A stretch of DNA of 64,000 bases from an uncultured Erysipelotrichaceae bacterium. GTDB taxonomy: Bacteria; Bacillota_I; Bacilli_A; RFN20; CAG-826. Location of the stretch: positions 1-64,000 of the forward strand of contig CAMVEL010000006.1 in NCBI GenBank assembly GCA_947166565.1, written 5' to 3'. Below the pieces are notes generated by a model, which was given only the letters and a program-made list of their open reading frames with translations, searched no databases and was not told the DNA's origin. This document shows positions 8,605 to 18,173 of the stretch, in pieces. Position 1 is the stretch's first letter, and each line of letters starts with the position of its first letter. The position numbers were made by a program, and so were the translations under genes.

Positions 8605-9513
8605 CTACTCTTTCTCAAGATTTTTTAATATTTCATTTATCCCAGCTTCAAACGTAAATGTTGGTGACCAATTTGTTTCTTTTTTTAATTTACTTATGTT
8701 TGGCTCAATACTGACAACTCCGCTTGGGCCGTAAGGGATGGATCCATAGTTCAGTTTTGATGAGCTCTTTAGAATTGTTTTAATTTCCTCAATATAATCT
8801 TTTAATTGTCTTATATCACCGCTTCCAAAATTATAGGCCCCATCATCACAATCGATTGTTGATAGTTTAAAAACCGCATCAATCGCATCTTGAATATAAA
8901 GAAAGTCCCACATTTGGATCGACTTTGTAAAATCACATTCTTCATTATTTTTCATTTTTTTGATTGTGCTCATAATTAGAGTGCCAGGAAAATCTCCAGG
9001 TCCGTATAAACTAAAAAACCGAGGTTCCTTATAGGAAACATGCTTTTCAGAGCACAGCTTACAAACATCATTGAAAAGTTTGAGTTTATATTTCCCATAT
9101 TCCGTGTTCGGATTGCAAGGAGTATTTTCATCAATTAATCCAGAGCAAAGACCATATTCAGCTTGGGATCCGGCAGTTAGGATTTTTTTACAACCATTTT
9201 CTATGGAACTGCGTATGGCAGAAAATACCTTTTTGTAGTTTTCGGACTGAAGGTTTTCATCCATTCTTGCAACACCCCGAGTCCCTATCCACGTAAGAAC
9301 AACCAAGCAGTCGACAGGACCAACAATTGATCCTAGTTTGTCATAATCTCCAAAGTCCAATTCGAGAATAGTAACATTTTTTATATCTAATAATTCTTTG
9401 CAGTTTTTATTCCCGGCTCTAACCAGAGCAATAACATCATTATTTTCTGATGCAAATTTATGAACGAGCGGAAAACCTACAAAGCAATCTGCGCCAGCAA
9501 CACATACTCGCAT
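8605..9513 (-). CDS. NAD-dependent epimerase/dehydratase (SDR), likely 4-ketosugar reductase
   Basis: 302-residue extended SDR. The N-terminal nucleotide-binding turn reads [13 protein letters not shown], one residue off the usual GxxGxxG. The active-site region has GSQAEYG and YGKYKLK (Ser, Tyr-x3-Lys), and [10 protein letters not shown] and [10 protein letters not shown] are typical of sugar SDRs. It comes directly after the split transketolase and the CDP-sugar genes, so reduction or epimerisation of the CDP-linked sugar is the natural guess, by analogy with YerF in yersiniose synthesis. It is not RmlB: the dTDP-dehydratase signatures are missing. Confidence 0.75.
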   Translation of the reverse strand: MRVCVAGADCFVGFPLVHKFASENNDVIALVRAGNKNCKELLDIKNVTILELDFGDYDKLGSIVGPVDCLVVLTWIGTRGVARMDENLQSENYKKVFSAIRSSIENGCKKILTAGSQAEYGLCSGLIDENTPCNPNTEYGKYKLKLFNDVCKLCSEKHVSYKEPRFFSLYGPGDFPGTLIMSTIKKMKNNEECDFTKSIQMWDFLYIQDAIDAVFKLSTIDCDDGAYNFGSGDIRQLKDYIEEIKTILKSSSKLNYGSIPYGPSGVVSIEPNISKLKKETNWSPTFTFEAGINEILKNLEKE

Positions 9514-9517
9514 ACCA

Positions 9518-10462
9518 TCAATTCTCCTTTTTGCTTAAAGATACAAATGATTCAGAAATACCATTTGCGTCTAATTTATATTTTTTGTACAAAAATGGAG
9601 CATGCGCCATAGAAACAAATTCATCATTTATTCCCAAAATTCTAAAATTACACGTCCACCCATTTTCAACGATGTACTTTGCCAATATAGATCCTAATCC
9701 GCCATATACATTATGGTCTTGTGCAACAACAACGTTTTTTGTATTAACCGCTTTCAACAAAGCCTCCGCATCAAATGGCTTAATTGAGTACATATCAATA
9801 ACCCCGACAATAAGGTTGTATTCTTCCTTTAAAATTTTGGAAGCTAGCACCGCTTGATGCACGACGACTCCGCTACAAAGAATGTATCCGTCTTTTCCTT
9901 GAATTAATTCAGTGCTGCCACCTTCCTTGATTACAAACTCGTCATCATAAACATCATCAACAGGATCAACGCCTATTCGAATATAAACCGGCTTATTTAA
10001 AGAAAGGCTATAATCCAATAGTTTTCTTGCCATTTTGCTATCGCTTAACTCAAACACACTAACATTAGGTATCGATGTCATAATTCCACAGTCTTCGATA
10101 GACCAATGTGTCGCTCCAGAGATTCCACCCGATACACCAGCATAAACAGCAATCATTTTCACATTCTTATTGCCATAGGCAACGTCTGTTCTCACTTGTT
10201 CACACGCTCGCATTGAGAGAAAAGGAGCCATGGTAAAGACGTATGGTTTAAAACCCTCATGGGCCAGACCTGCGGCAAAGGAAATCATGTTTTGTTCTGC
10301 GATTCCAACGTTGAAAGATCTATTAGGGAAAGAATCAGAGAAAGACTTGTTTCTGCATGTTCCGGATAAATCGGCGTTAACCACGACAACTTTAGAATCA
10401 CGATTGCCTAATACCTGAGTGTATTCACCGACAACATTTCGTAAAAATACTTTTTCAGACAT
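9518..10462 (-). CDS. transketolase C-terminal subunit
   Basis: 314 residues covering the pyrimidine-binding and C-terminal domains of transketolase. The catalytic Glu is in VGIAEQNMISFAAGLA, and VYAGVSGGISGATHWSIED is the following conserved loop. It overlaps the gene for the N-terminal half by 8 bases, so the two are translated together and should form one thiamine-diphosphate enzyme. A housekeeping transketolase is normally a single chain. A split pair next to rfbFGH suggests a dedicated role in sugar biosynthesis, most simply transfer of a two-carbon unit to the 4-ketosugar. Confidence 0.85.
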   Translation of the reverse strand: MSEKVFLRNVVGEYTQVLGNRDSKVVVVNADLSGTCRNKSFSDSFPNRSFNVGIAEQNMISFAAGLAHEGFKPYVFTMAPFLSMRACEQVRTDVAYGNKNVKMIAVYAGVSGGISGATHWSIEDCGIMTSIPNVSVFELSDSKMARKLLDYSLSLNKPVYIRIGVDPVDDVYDDEFVIKEGGSTELIQGKDGYILCSGVVVHQAVLASKILKEEYNLIVGVIDMYSIKPFDAEALLKAVNTKNVVVAQDHNVYGGLGSILAKYIVENGWTCNFRILGINDEFVSMAHAPFLYKKYKLDANGISESFVSLSKKEN

Positions 10463-11312
10463 TAGACCACCTCTTGAGGAAATTCTCGTTTAATTCTGTT
10501 GCTGCTTCATCTAACTGGTCATCACTAATTTTGCCAGCGTGCCATCGACGTTGATTTTCCATAAACGATACGCCTTTTCCTTTGATAGTATGAGCAATTA
10601 TTATTGTTGGTATTTCAGAATTACTATCAGGAATATTATCCAAACAATCTATAATTTCAGACATGTTATTACCATCAATTTCTACTACATTCCAACCAAA
10701 AGAGGTATATTTTTTTCCGATATCTCCAAGGGAAGTTATTTCATCAATAGTTCCATCCGCTTCAAGACAATTATTATCAACAAATGCAATTAAATTACCT
10801 AATTTATACTTAACCGCATTTAGTGCTGCTTCCCATATGGATCCTTCTGACTGCTCACCATCGCCCATAATGGTATATACGCGACTTTTTTTGTTCCCTT
10901 TCAACCTAAGTCCAGCAGCAATGCCACACGCAACTGGAAAACCATGCCCCAGAGAACCGGTAGAAATCTCAACATATGGATTCACCAGATTGCAAGAATG
11001 CATAGAAAAACGGCCTCCGTCTTTTGCGTATTCCTTAAGAACCGATTGTGTAGAAAAGCATCCTATGGCAGCTTGATTGAAACTAGTGACCGCAGAAGCA
11101 TGTCCTTTTGACAAGACAAATCTGTCTCTACTTTCATCGAATGGATCGTTTATATTATAAGTCATTTTATATTGCCACAATGCAGTCATAATATCGCATA
11201 TAGACAGGTCTCCACCAATATGGATGACTTCTTTATTACAAAGCGTTATCAAATTAATTCGTATTTGAAGAGATTTATACTCAAGTTCTTTGATTAATTT
11301 ATTATCCATCAC
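10455..11312 (-). CDS. transketolase N-terminal subunit
   Basis: 285 residues covering the diphosphate-binding domain. The thiamine-diphosphate motif begins TIMGDGEQSEGS and ends in FVDNN; RFVLSKGHAS and STGSLGHGFP are conserved active-site His segments. It overlaps rfbH by 4 bases and the C-terminal subunit by 8. Split transketolases occur in pentose metabolism and in secondary sugar pathways; position within the CDP-dideoxy-sugar genes favours the latter here. The donor and acceptor cannot be read from sequence. Confidence 0.87.
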   Translation of the reverse strand: MMDNKLIKELEYKSLQIRINLITLCNKEVIHIGGDLSICDIMTALWQYKMTYNINDPFDESRDRFVLSKGHASAVTSFNQAAIGCFSTQSVLKEYAKDGGRFSMHSCNLVNPYVEISTGSLGHGFPVACGIAAGLRLKGNKKSRVYTIMGDGEQSEGSIWEAALNAVKYKLGNLIAFVDNNCLEADGTIDEITSLGDIGKKYTSFGWNVVEIDGNNMSEIIDCLDNIPDSNSEIPTIIIAHTIKGKGVSFMENQRRWHAGKISDDQLDEAATELNENFLKRWSNV

Positions 11313-12643
11313 TGATTCACAGCCTCAACAATTACTTTCGCCATGTAATCTATCATTTCATCCGTCATGCCTGGATAAACACCAACCCAGAACGTATTAT
11401 TCATAATTCTATCGGTGTTGGTTAAATTACCCACAATACGATATACATCCGTTCCTCTAATCTGGTCGAAACAGGGGTGCTTAATCAAGTTACCGCTGAA
11501 CAATAGTCTTGTTTGGACATTATGTTTCTCAATGTATCTAGTAACTTTGTTTCTATCTAAACCATCTTTGACGGTAATCAAAAATCCAAACCAGGATGGA
11601 TTACTACTGTCCGCTGGTTCTGGAAGAATGAGTTTATCTCGGGCGCTTTCCAAAGCTTTATACAGTCTTTGCCAATTGTGTCTTCTTCTTTCAATGAATG
11701 ATGGAAATTTTCTAAGTTGTTCGCAGCCGACGGCAGCTTGCATATCGGTTACTTTTAAATTGTATCCAAAATGGCTATACACATATTTGTGGTCATAACC
11801 GTGGGGTAATTCACCAAAATCACCATCAAACCTATGACCGCAGAAGTTATCTTTTCCTGACGGGCAAATGCAATCTCTACCCCAATCACGGTAAGACAAA
11901 ATCAATCTATGAAGCAAAGGATTGTTTGTGTAGACACAGCCCCCTTCACCCATAGTCATATGATGAGGTGGGTAGAAACTCGATGTTCCTATATCACCCC
12001 ATGTTCCAGTGAATCTAGTTTCATCATTAATTGTGTATTCGCTTCCTAAAGCATCACAATTATCTTCAACAAGCCATAATTTGTGTTTGCCACAGAATTC
12101 TTTAACTACTTTTAAATTAAATGGATTACCCAATGTATGTGCAACCATAACCGCTTTTGTTTTTGATGATAAAGCTTTTTCTAACATTGAAACATCAATG
12201 TTATATTGAGGAATGGTGACATCCACGAAAACAGGTACTGCACCATATTGAATAGCGGGAGTTATTGTTGTTGGGAATCCGCATGCAACAGTAATAACTT
12301 CGTCACCTTTTTTAATTTGTCTATCGCCTAGTTCGGGAGCGGTTAATGCCATAAAGGCAATTAAATTCGCAGAAGATCCACTATTGACTAAGTGAGCAAA
12401 TCTAACACCAATCCATTTCGCAAATTCTTTTTCGAATCGATCAGCAAATCTGCCTGTTGTAAGCCAAAAATCGAGAGTAGCATCTGTTAGTGCGCACATC
12501 TCTTTTTCGTCAAAAACGCGAGAAGCATAAGAAATCCTGTCGCCTTCTTTAAACGATTCTTTTTTTTCCTTGAATTGATGATAATACTCAGTCACCAATT
12601 CTTTTATGTTATTGCGAGCTTCTTCTTCACTTTTCCACATCAT
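11309..12643 (-). CDS. rfbH: CDP-4-keto-6-deoxy-D-glucose 3-dehydrase (E1-type)
   Basis: 444 residues, the normal length. RfbH/DdhC-type enzymes use pyridoxamine phosphate and a [2Fe-2S] cluster to remove the C3 hydroxyl of CDP-4-keto-6-deoxyglucose. The PLP-anchoring Lys of ordinary aminotransferases is replaced by His in SFYPPHHMTMGEGG, as in the true dehydrase. Cysteines able to hold the cluster are present in EDNCDALG, DCICPSG and NFCGH. The flavin/iron-sulfur reductase that supplies electrons (DdhD/AscD type) is not in the window. Confidence 0.94.
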   Translation of the reverse strand: MMWKSEEEARNNIKELVTEYYHQFKEKKESFKEGDRISYASRVFDEKEMCALTDATLDFWLTTGRFADRFEKEFAKWIGVRFAHLVNSGSSANLIAFMALTAPELGDRQIKKGDEVITVACGFPTTITPAIQYGAVPVFVDVTIPQYNIDVSMLEKALSSKTKAVMVAHTLGNPFNLKVVKEFCGKHKLWLVEDNCDALGSEYTINDETRFTGTWGDIGTSSFYPPHHMTMGEGGCVYTNNPLLHRLILSYRDWGRDCICPSGKDNFCGHRFDGDFGELPHGYDHKYVYSHFGYNLKVTDMQAAVGCEQLRKFPSFIERRRHNWQRLYKALESARDKLILPEPADSSNPSWFGFLITVKDGLDRNKVTRYIEKHNVQTRLLFSGNLIKHPCFDQIRGTDVYRIVGNLTNTDRIMNNTFWVGVYPGMTDEMIDYMAKVIVEAVNQ

Positions 12644-13679
12644 TGTAAAACTCCTCTATTTGCTTATTCATACAGCCATTGATATCACCATTAGTCAACC
12701 AACATTTGTACCATTCGACGGTTTTTTCAATAGCCTTATCTAAATTCCATCTAGGCTTCCAATTGAAAGTTCTTTTTAATTTAGTGCAATCCAATTTCAA
12801 AAATGCAGCCTCGTGAGGCCCACCATCATACTTATTAATCCACCTTGCCCCGCTTCCCCAATGTTTGCAAAACAAATCTACCAATGCGCCTGTTTCAAAA
12901 CAGTCAACTTCATCGGGGCCGACATTATACCAACTCTGATATTCAGCATTTTCGTACTGCCTTTGGGCAATCATTAGATATGCAAACAATGGTTCTAGAA
13001 CATGTTGATATGGTCTGGTTGAATACGGGTTTCTAACGATTATGTTATCTCCTTTTTGCATTGCTCTAACGCAGTCTGGAATGATTCGATCATTGGCAAA
13101 ATCGCCACCACCAATAACATTACCAGCTCTTGCGGTTGAGACGGCAACATCTTGAAGAAAAGATTTTTTGTAGGAGTGTGTCACCAATTCAGAACACGAT
13201 TTTGAATTAGAATATGGATCAAACCCATCTAATTTCTCGTCTTCTACAAAACCATGATTATCTAAGTCGTTATTCTCATAGACTTTGTCAGTAGTCACAT
13301 TTAGAAACGATTTTACACAAGGGTTACTCCGTACACATTCTAAAATATTAACTGTTCCAATTACGTTTGTTTCATATGTATATTTTGGATCCTTGTAGGA
13401 ATCTCTAACAATAGGTTGTGCAGCTAAATGAAAAACTATATCCGGTTTAAACTCATCAAATGCTTTTTTTAATGTCTTATAATCCCGAATATCACCAACA
13501 ATAGATACTATTTTTTTATCAATTTGACTGATGGCAAATAAAGATGGGGACGTTGGAGGCTCAAGTGAATATCCAGCCACTATTGACCCTGCGTTTATAA
13601 GAATTTTGCAAAGCCAAGAACCTTTAAATCCAGTGTGGCCTGTTATAAATACTCTTTTGCCTTTGTAAAATTCTAACAT
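12627..13679 (-). CDS. rfbG: CDP-glucose 4,6-dehydratase
   Basis: 350-residue SDR that converts CDP-glucose to CDP-4-keto-6-deoxyglucose. Signatures are VFITGHTGFKGSWL at the N-terminus, FHLAAQPIVRDSY, NVTTDKVYEN and GFDPYSNSKSCSE, all typical of RfbG. The ATG at 13679 has AAGGA about 7 bases upstream and follows the rfbF stop by 2 bases; an earlier ATG at 13703 would overlap rfbF. Second enzyme of the CDP-3,6-dideoxyhexose module. Confidence 0.94.
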   Translation of the reverse strand: MLEFYKGKRVFITGHTGFKGSWLCKILINAGSIVAGYSLEPPTSPSLFAISQIDKKIVSIVGDIRDYKTLKKAFDEFKPDIVFHLAAQPIVRDSYKDPKYTYETNVIGTVNILECVRSNPCVKSFLNVTTDKVYENNDLDNHGFVEDEKLDGFDPYSNSKSCSELVTHSYKKSFLQDVAVSTARAGNVIGGGDFANDRIIPDCVRAMQKGDNIIVRNPYSTRPYQHVLEPLFAYLMIAQRQYENAEYQSWYNVGPDEVDCFETGALVDLFCKHWGSGARWINKYDGGPHEAAFLKLDCTKLKRTFNWKPRWNLDKAIEKTVEWYKCWLTNGDINGCMNKQIEEFYNDVEK

Positions 13680-13681
13680 GT

Positions 13682-14464
13682 TCAATCCTTCCATTTTTTC
13701 CATGGGGCATTACCCGAAGAATAAAGTTTTTCTAAAAACTCTTTCTCTCTCATATTATCCATGCACTGCCAAAATCCCTTATGCATATATGACATTAGTT
13801 CCCCGCGTTTTGCGAGTTTTTCTAATGGCTCTTTTTCGAATACAGTTTGATCCCCGTCAATATAATCGAAGATTTCTTTATTTAAAACCATAAATCCTGC
13901 ATTAATTGGAGCTCCATCATACTTGTTTTTTTCCCTGAACGATTTGACAGCGTTATCTCCGCCTATATCAAGAACGCCTTTTTGTTGTTCAAGCATAACG
14001 GCTGTTAGCGTGGCCGTTTTTCCATGAGATCTATGAAATTCAATTAATTTATTGACATCCACGTCGCAAACGCCATCACCATATGTCATTAGGAATGCCT
14101 CGTCGCCAACATATTCACGAATTCTTTTGATTCGTCCACCAGTCATTGTGTTTAACCCAGTGTCAATTATAGTAACTTTCCATGGCTCTATTTTTTTGTG
14201 GTGAACGATTAATTCGTTATTTCCGCGAGTATAATCAAATGTAATGTCAGAATTATGCAAAAAATAATTTGAAAACCACTCTTTGATGTATTCTTGTTTG
14301 TATCCCGCGCAGATAACAAAATCATTAAATCCATAACATGAAAACGATTTCATAATGTGCCAAAGAATCGGCATGCCGCCAATTTCTATCATTGGTTTTG
14401 GTTTTGAAATAGATTCTTCGGAGATTCTTGTTCCGAATCCGCCAGCTAATAACACGACTTTCAT
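13682..14464 (-). CDS. rfbF: glucose-1-phosphate cytidylyltransferase
   Basis: 260 residues, standard length. It makes CDP-glucose from CTP and glucose-1-phosphate. The signature VVLLAGGFGTRISEESISK is followed by KPMIEIGGMPILWHIM and YGDGVCDVD. It overlaps the upstream gene by 4 bases. Gene order rfbF-rfbG-rfbH is the standard one in Salmonella and Yersinia O-antigen clusters. Here the set continues into a transketolase pair rather than abequose, paratose or tyvelose enzymes. Confidence 0.95.
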   Translation of the reverse strand: MKVVLLAGGFGTRISEESISKPKPMIEIGGMPILWHIMKSFSCYGFNDFVICAGYKQEYIKEWFSNYFLHNSDITFDYTRGNNELIVHHKKIEPWKVTIIDTGLNTMTGGRIKRIREYVGDEAFLMTYGDGVCDVDVNKLIEFHRSHGKTATLTAVMLEQQKGVLDIGGDNAVKSFREKNKYDGAPINAGFMVLNKEIFDYIDGDQTVFEKEPLEKLAKRGELMSYMHKGFWQCMDNMREKEFLEKLYSSGNAPWKKWKD

Positions 14465-15678
14465 TTTTCATTTCCCCAATCTGCTTTATATTTTTTTAAC
14501 AACAATTCGCCGATAATATTCTTTATTTCTTCTCGCGCACGGCCAAAAGATAAATTATCAGAAAAATATAGTTTTCTAATTGTATTCCTTCCTTTTTCCA
14601 TTCCGTCATTCCAATTATTTCTTGCGAGGAACTGTAATTGTGCTAACACATCGTCAAATGTGTAGGCTTTGAAACCACATTCATTTTTATCAAAAGGAAG
14701 ATATAGGTCTCTCTCACTAACTAAATATTCCTGTAAATCGTATGCATAAAGAATAATTGGCCTGTTTAACAACAAATAATCAATATAGCAAGCAGAATAA
14801 TCAGATATAAGAGCATCGGCTTGAAAAAGAAGCGTTTGGGTATCTATCATCTCACCAGTTATGTCAAAAATATTAGAATACTCAGAAATATCTTCTTTTT
14901 CATCTTTGTGATAAAAGTGTTTTTTTATAATAAAAACAGCATTGTTCTCTTTACAAAAATCATCAATCTTTTTTAAATTAAAAATTTTCCTAATATTGAT
15001 TGGAACTTTGCCGCAAGACCTTTGGGTTGGCATGTATACAATGGCCCTTTTGCCAGCTTTTATGTCATCAACAATAGAGTTATTACCAATTCTAAGCTTT
15101 TCATCGAAGAAAACGTCAGTTCTCGGTTTGTTGCATTTTACGATTTGCATTTCAGAGAGTTTCCAGCATCTTTCAATGATTCGTTCAACAAATAAACTCG
15201 AAGCTGTCATGTAATAATTTATAAATAGGCAAAGCAATTTAAAAAAACTCTCTGTTTTTTTTGTGGAATCGTTTATTTCGAAACCAGATTGCTTAATTGG
15301 AAAACCGTGATCAAGGTCAAAATATATACATCTTGTTAATAAATATTTGTTAAAGTCTGCAAACTGAACAGAAGAAACTAACATTTTTGCTCTCAATTGT
15401 TTCCAAAGGCCCATTAACGATTTACCATAAACGACGGGTTTACCTTGTTTTTTTAAATCTTCCAAAATAGTTTTATCTAATGTATACCAGAAAACTTTGA
15501 ACTCACTTTTGAGTAAATATTCGTACATATACATAGAACTATCCGCATATTTTTTTCCAAACCACGCAGAAAACAATATTAAATTCTGATCTTTTGGAAT
15601 CACAGCAAGAACTACTTTCATAATGAATATTACGATTCTCTTAGCGTAATGTAGAACATTTCTAAACATTTTGTTCAC
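14461..15678 (-). CDS. CDP-glycerol glycerophosphotransferase family protein (TagB/TagF-like)
   Basis: 405 residues of the PF04464 type. An amphipathic, membrane-associating N-terminus (about residues 1-28) is followed by a GT-B-like core. Recognisable parts are YFDLDHGFPIK (the family usually has WHGTP), IVYMPTQRSCGK, FIIKKHFYHKD, and ISDYSACYIDYLLLNRPIILY, which carries the conserved Ser-Asp-Tyr-Ser. Members move polyol phosphates (glycerol-, ribitol-phosphate) from CDP donors. It suggests a phosphodiester or polyol-phosphate substituent on this glycan. No CDP-glycerol synthase is present in the window. Confidence 0.85.
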   Translation of the reverse strand: MNKMFRNVLHYAKRIVIFIMKVVLAVIPKDQNLILFSAWFGKKYADSSMYMYEYLLKSEFKVFWYTLDKTILEDLKKQGKPVVYGKSLMGLWKQLRAKMLVSSVQFADFNKYLLTRCIYFDLDHGFPIKQSGFEINDSTKKTESFFKLLCLFINYYMTASSLFVERIIERCWKLSEMQIVKCNKPRTDVFFDEKLRIGNNSIVDDIKAGKRAIVYMPTQRSCGKVPINIRKIFNLKKIDDFCKENNAVFIIKKHFYHKDEKEDISEYSNIFDITGEMIDTQTLLFQADALISDYSACYIDYLLLNRPIILYAYDLQEYLVSERDLYLPFDKNECGFKAYTFDDVLAQLQFLARNNWNDGMEKGRNTIRKLYFSDNLSFGRAREEIKNIIGELLLKKYKADWGNEK

Positions 15679-17116
15679 CTTTATTCCTAATTTGCATAAA
15701 TATGGTCATTATCTTTTTTCTAAACAAAATGCCAATAACCAATATCAAAATAACTAACGAATAGCGAATATACCAATAGTTAAACAGCATCATAGCTAAA
15801 CAAGATAAAATGATGACAGAGAACGATATTATCAAAATCAGCTTATTATTGTATACATCATTGCCTTCACATTTTTGTTTGACAATCCTGTTGGAAAAAA
15901 CATAGTGGGCAAAAGCATATATTGCAAAACAAGCAAGCGTTGTAAAACCCGCTGCTAGATATCCATACATTTTTATGAACACATAATTTAGTCCAATATT
16001 AATTAATGCAGTAGCGACTGATGCAATCATAATAAAGTAGTTTTTTTCATAGTAAAATTCCACATTTCCATACATTGCATATAAGAATCTAAAAAAGATA
16101 CTTGCTGCAATAGGCGCAATAATCCAAACACCATCTGCGTATTCTTCGCCGCCCAAAGCCCACATAATCTCAGGAGCAATAATTACAAGCAATAACGAAA
16201 TAATGGCAATGAAAACAACTAAAAAAGCTGAAACACTTTTTATTCTCTCATACTGACTTGACTTCAGATGTTGATACATCCAAGGAGTAAACGTGTTCAT
16301 TATTGCCTCATTAAAAATTATGACTAACGCACCAATTGTATATGCAAGTCCATATATTCCGGCTTCGCTTGTGCCAACCATATTATTAATCATAATTCTG
16401 TCACTTTGATTCAAGATAACGGAGGATAAATAATGAGGTATTAGAGGCAAATTAAAAACTAAGGCCCATTTCCAATACTTTTTGTTAAAAAAAATCTTGC
16501 CCTTTAAAAAAATAAATAGATAAATGAAAACAGCTATTATTATTTGTGAACCAACTGAAGTAACGATTTTAGCAATTCCTTTTTCATTAGACAACAATAC
16601 AGCGGGGACACCTAAACCGGCTGTCAAACAAGAAATAATTATCGTAAGGATTACCAACGTTCGATATTTATACTCAAATCTTTGTTTTGCCGCCCAAAAT
16701 CTAAAAGCGGGAACAAATAATACTTCAACAAACAAAAAGCATGTCATAATAGTGGTCATGCCCGTTAACCCATTAATCCACTCTTGAAATACTAAATATA
16801 GGCAGAACGTTGATAAAGTAATAGTCGTGCACAACCCTTGCATTGATGAAGTAGCAACATCTTTATCATCAGGATACTTAGTTAAAGCGTTATTATAAAC
16901 ACCGTAAAAAAGATTTAGAGTTGCAAAAATTGTGAAAACCTCAACCCAAGAATTATAAACTGTCACCTGCCCATATTGTTCGGTCGACATTAACCTTGTA
17001 AAAATTGGTGTAGTAAGAAAAGCGATTCCCTTTTGCAGCACACTGCAAACAACGAACCATAATGAAGCTTTAAGTGGAACAGGCAATTGCTTATATTTTG
17101 TTATTAGTTTGCTCAT
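15662..17116 (-). CDS. Wzx-like polysaccharide flippase
   Basis: 484 residues with 12-14 predicted hydrophobic segments, of the polysaccharide transporter branch of the MOP superfamily. The N-terminus VPLKASLWFVVCSVLQKGIAF followed by FLTTPIFTRLMSTEQYG is typical. It should flip lipid-linked repeat units across the membrane for polymerisation by the Wzy-like protein encoded at 20,509-21,783. It overlaps the next gene by 17 bases. Confidence 0.92.
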   Translation of the reverse strand: MSKLITKYKQLPVPLKASLWFVVCSVLQKGIAFLTTPIFTRLMSTEQYGQVTVYNSWVEVFTIFATLNLFYGVYNNALTKYPDDKDVATSSMQGLCTTITLSTFCLYLVFQEWINGLTGMTTIMTCFLFVEVLFVPAFRFWAAKQRFEYKYRTLVILTIIISCLTAGLGVPAVLLSNEKGIAKIVTSVGSQIIIAVFIYLFIFLKGKIFFNKKYWKWALVFNLPLIPHYLSSVILNQSDRIMINNMVGTSEAGIYGLAYTIGALVIIFNEAIMNTFTPWMYQHLKSSQYERIKSVSAFLVVFIAIISLLLVIIAPEIMWALGGEEYADGVWIIAPIAASIFFRFLYAMYGNVEFYYEKNYFIMIASVATALINIGLNYVFIKMYGYLAAGFTTLACFAIYAFAHYVFSNRIVKQKCEGNDVYNNKLILIISFSVIILSCLAMMLFNYWYIRYSLVILILVIGILFRKKIMTIFMQIRNKGEQNV

Positions 17117-17147
17117 TTATTTACACACCATTCGATGGTTTTTTTGC

Positions 17148-18173
17148 TCATCTTTGAACTCTTCCGTTTCCGCTACCGTTCATTAAAGTTAGCACATCTT
17201 CAACAGAGCAACGGTTAAAGTCACCCTCTATAGTTTGCTTCAAGCAACTGGCTGCAACCGCAAATTCAATTGCTTGCTGATTGTTCATTTTTGTAATTAA
17301 TCCATAAATAAGGCCAGCAGCAAAGCTATCTCCACCACCAACTCGATCGACCAATTGAATTTCATATTTTTTTGACAGGTAAAAACTCTTACTATCACAC
17401 AGAACGGCGGACCAGCCATTCATGCTGGCAGAATAACTTTCTCTCAATGTAAAAGCTACATACTTGCATCCATATTCTTTTTGGATTTTTTCGGCGATTT
17501 TTTTATATCCATCTATATTTAGATTTGCATTTTCAACATCATTCTCAATTTGGATTCCGAGGGCCATTTGAGCGTCTTCCTCATTGCCGATGCAAACATC
17601 AACATATTCAAGCAAGACTTTCATGGCTTTTTGAGCATTTTCACTTGACCATAATTTCTTTCTATAGTTCAAATCGCAGGAAACGGTAAGCCCCTTAGCT
17701 TTTGCAACTTTGCAAGCTTCTAGTGTAATTTCGAACATACTTTGGGAAAGTGCCGGATCAATTCCGGTAAAATGGAACCAGTCCGCGCCTTCAAATATCG
17801 AATTCCAATCAAAGTCCTTAATGCTTGCTATGGAAATTGCAGAATTCACTCTATCGTATATTATCTTCGATGGGCGTTGCGAGGCACCCTTTTCAAGATA
17901 ATACAATCCCATTCTGCCTTCTCCGCAACAGATTCTTGACGTGTCAACTTTGAATTCGTTTAGCGCTCTTTCCGCTGCGTGACCAACATCATTATTTGGA
18001 AGTTTGGTTATGAAAGCTGAATCGATACCGAAATTTGATAGGGACACGGCAACATTCGCCTCTCCACCACAAAAAGTACAATCCAAAGAACCTCTTTGAA
18101 ATAGTTTGTTATATCCAGGGGCCGACAACCTTAATAACAATTCGCCAAACGTTATTACTCTCATTTTACTCAC
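17148..18173 (-). CDS. PfkB-family sugar kinase (KDG-kinase-like)
   Basis: 341 residues. FGELLLRLSAPGY opens the protein, CGGEANVAVSLSNFG is the substrate-binding glycine turn, and VDRVGGGDSFAAGLIYGL contains the catalytic Asp and anion hole of PfkB kinases. The overall pattern is nearest to 2-keto-3-deoxygluconate kinases. The gene overlaps the aldolase fusion gene by 8 bases and lies close to the KdsB-like cytidylyltransferase gene. It may phosphorylate a ulosonic acid or its aldose precursor. The real substrate is unknown. Confidence 0.88.
   Translation of the reverse strand: MSKMRVITFGELLLRLSAPGYNKLFQRGSLDCTFCGGEANVAVSLSNFGIDSAFITKLPNNDVGHAAERALNEFKVDTSRICCGEGRMGLYYLEKGASQRPSKIIYDRVNSAISIASIKDFDWNSIFEGADWFHFTGIDPALSQSMFEITLEACKVAKAKGLTVSCDLNYRKKLWSSENAQKAMKVLLEYVDVCIGNEEDAQMALGIQIENDVENANLNIDGYKKIAEKIQKEYGCKYVAFTLRESYSASMNGWSAVLCDSKSFYLSKKYEIQLVDRVGGGDSFAAGLIYGLITKMNNQQAIEFAVAASCLKQTIEGDFNRCSVEDVLTLMNGSGNGRVQR

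Noticed and set aside
8605-9513. The SDR as the missing RmlB
   Set aside because: It is shorter than RmlB and lacks its signature segments; its position with the CDP-sugar and transketolase genes fits a reductase better.
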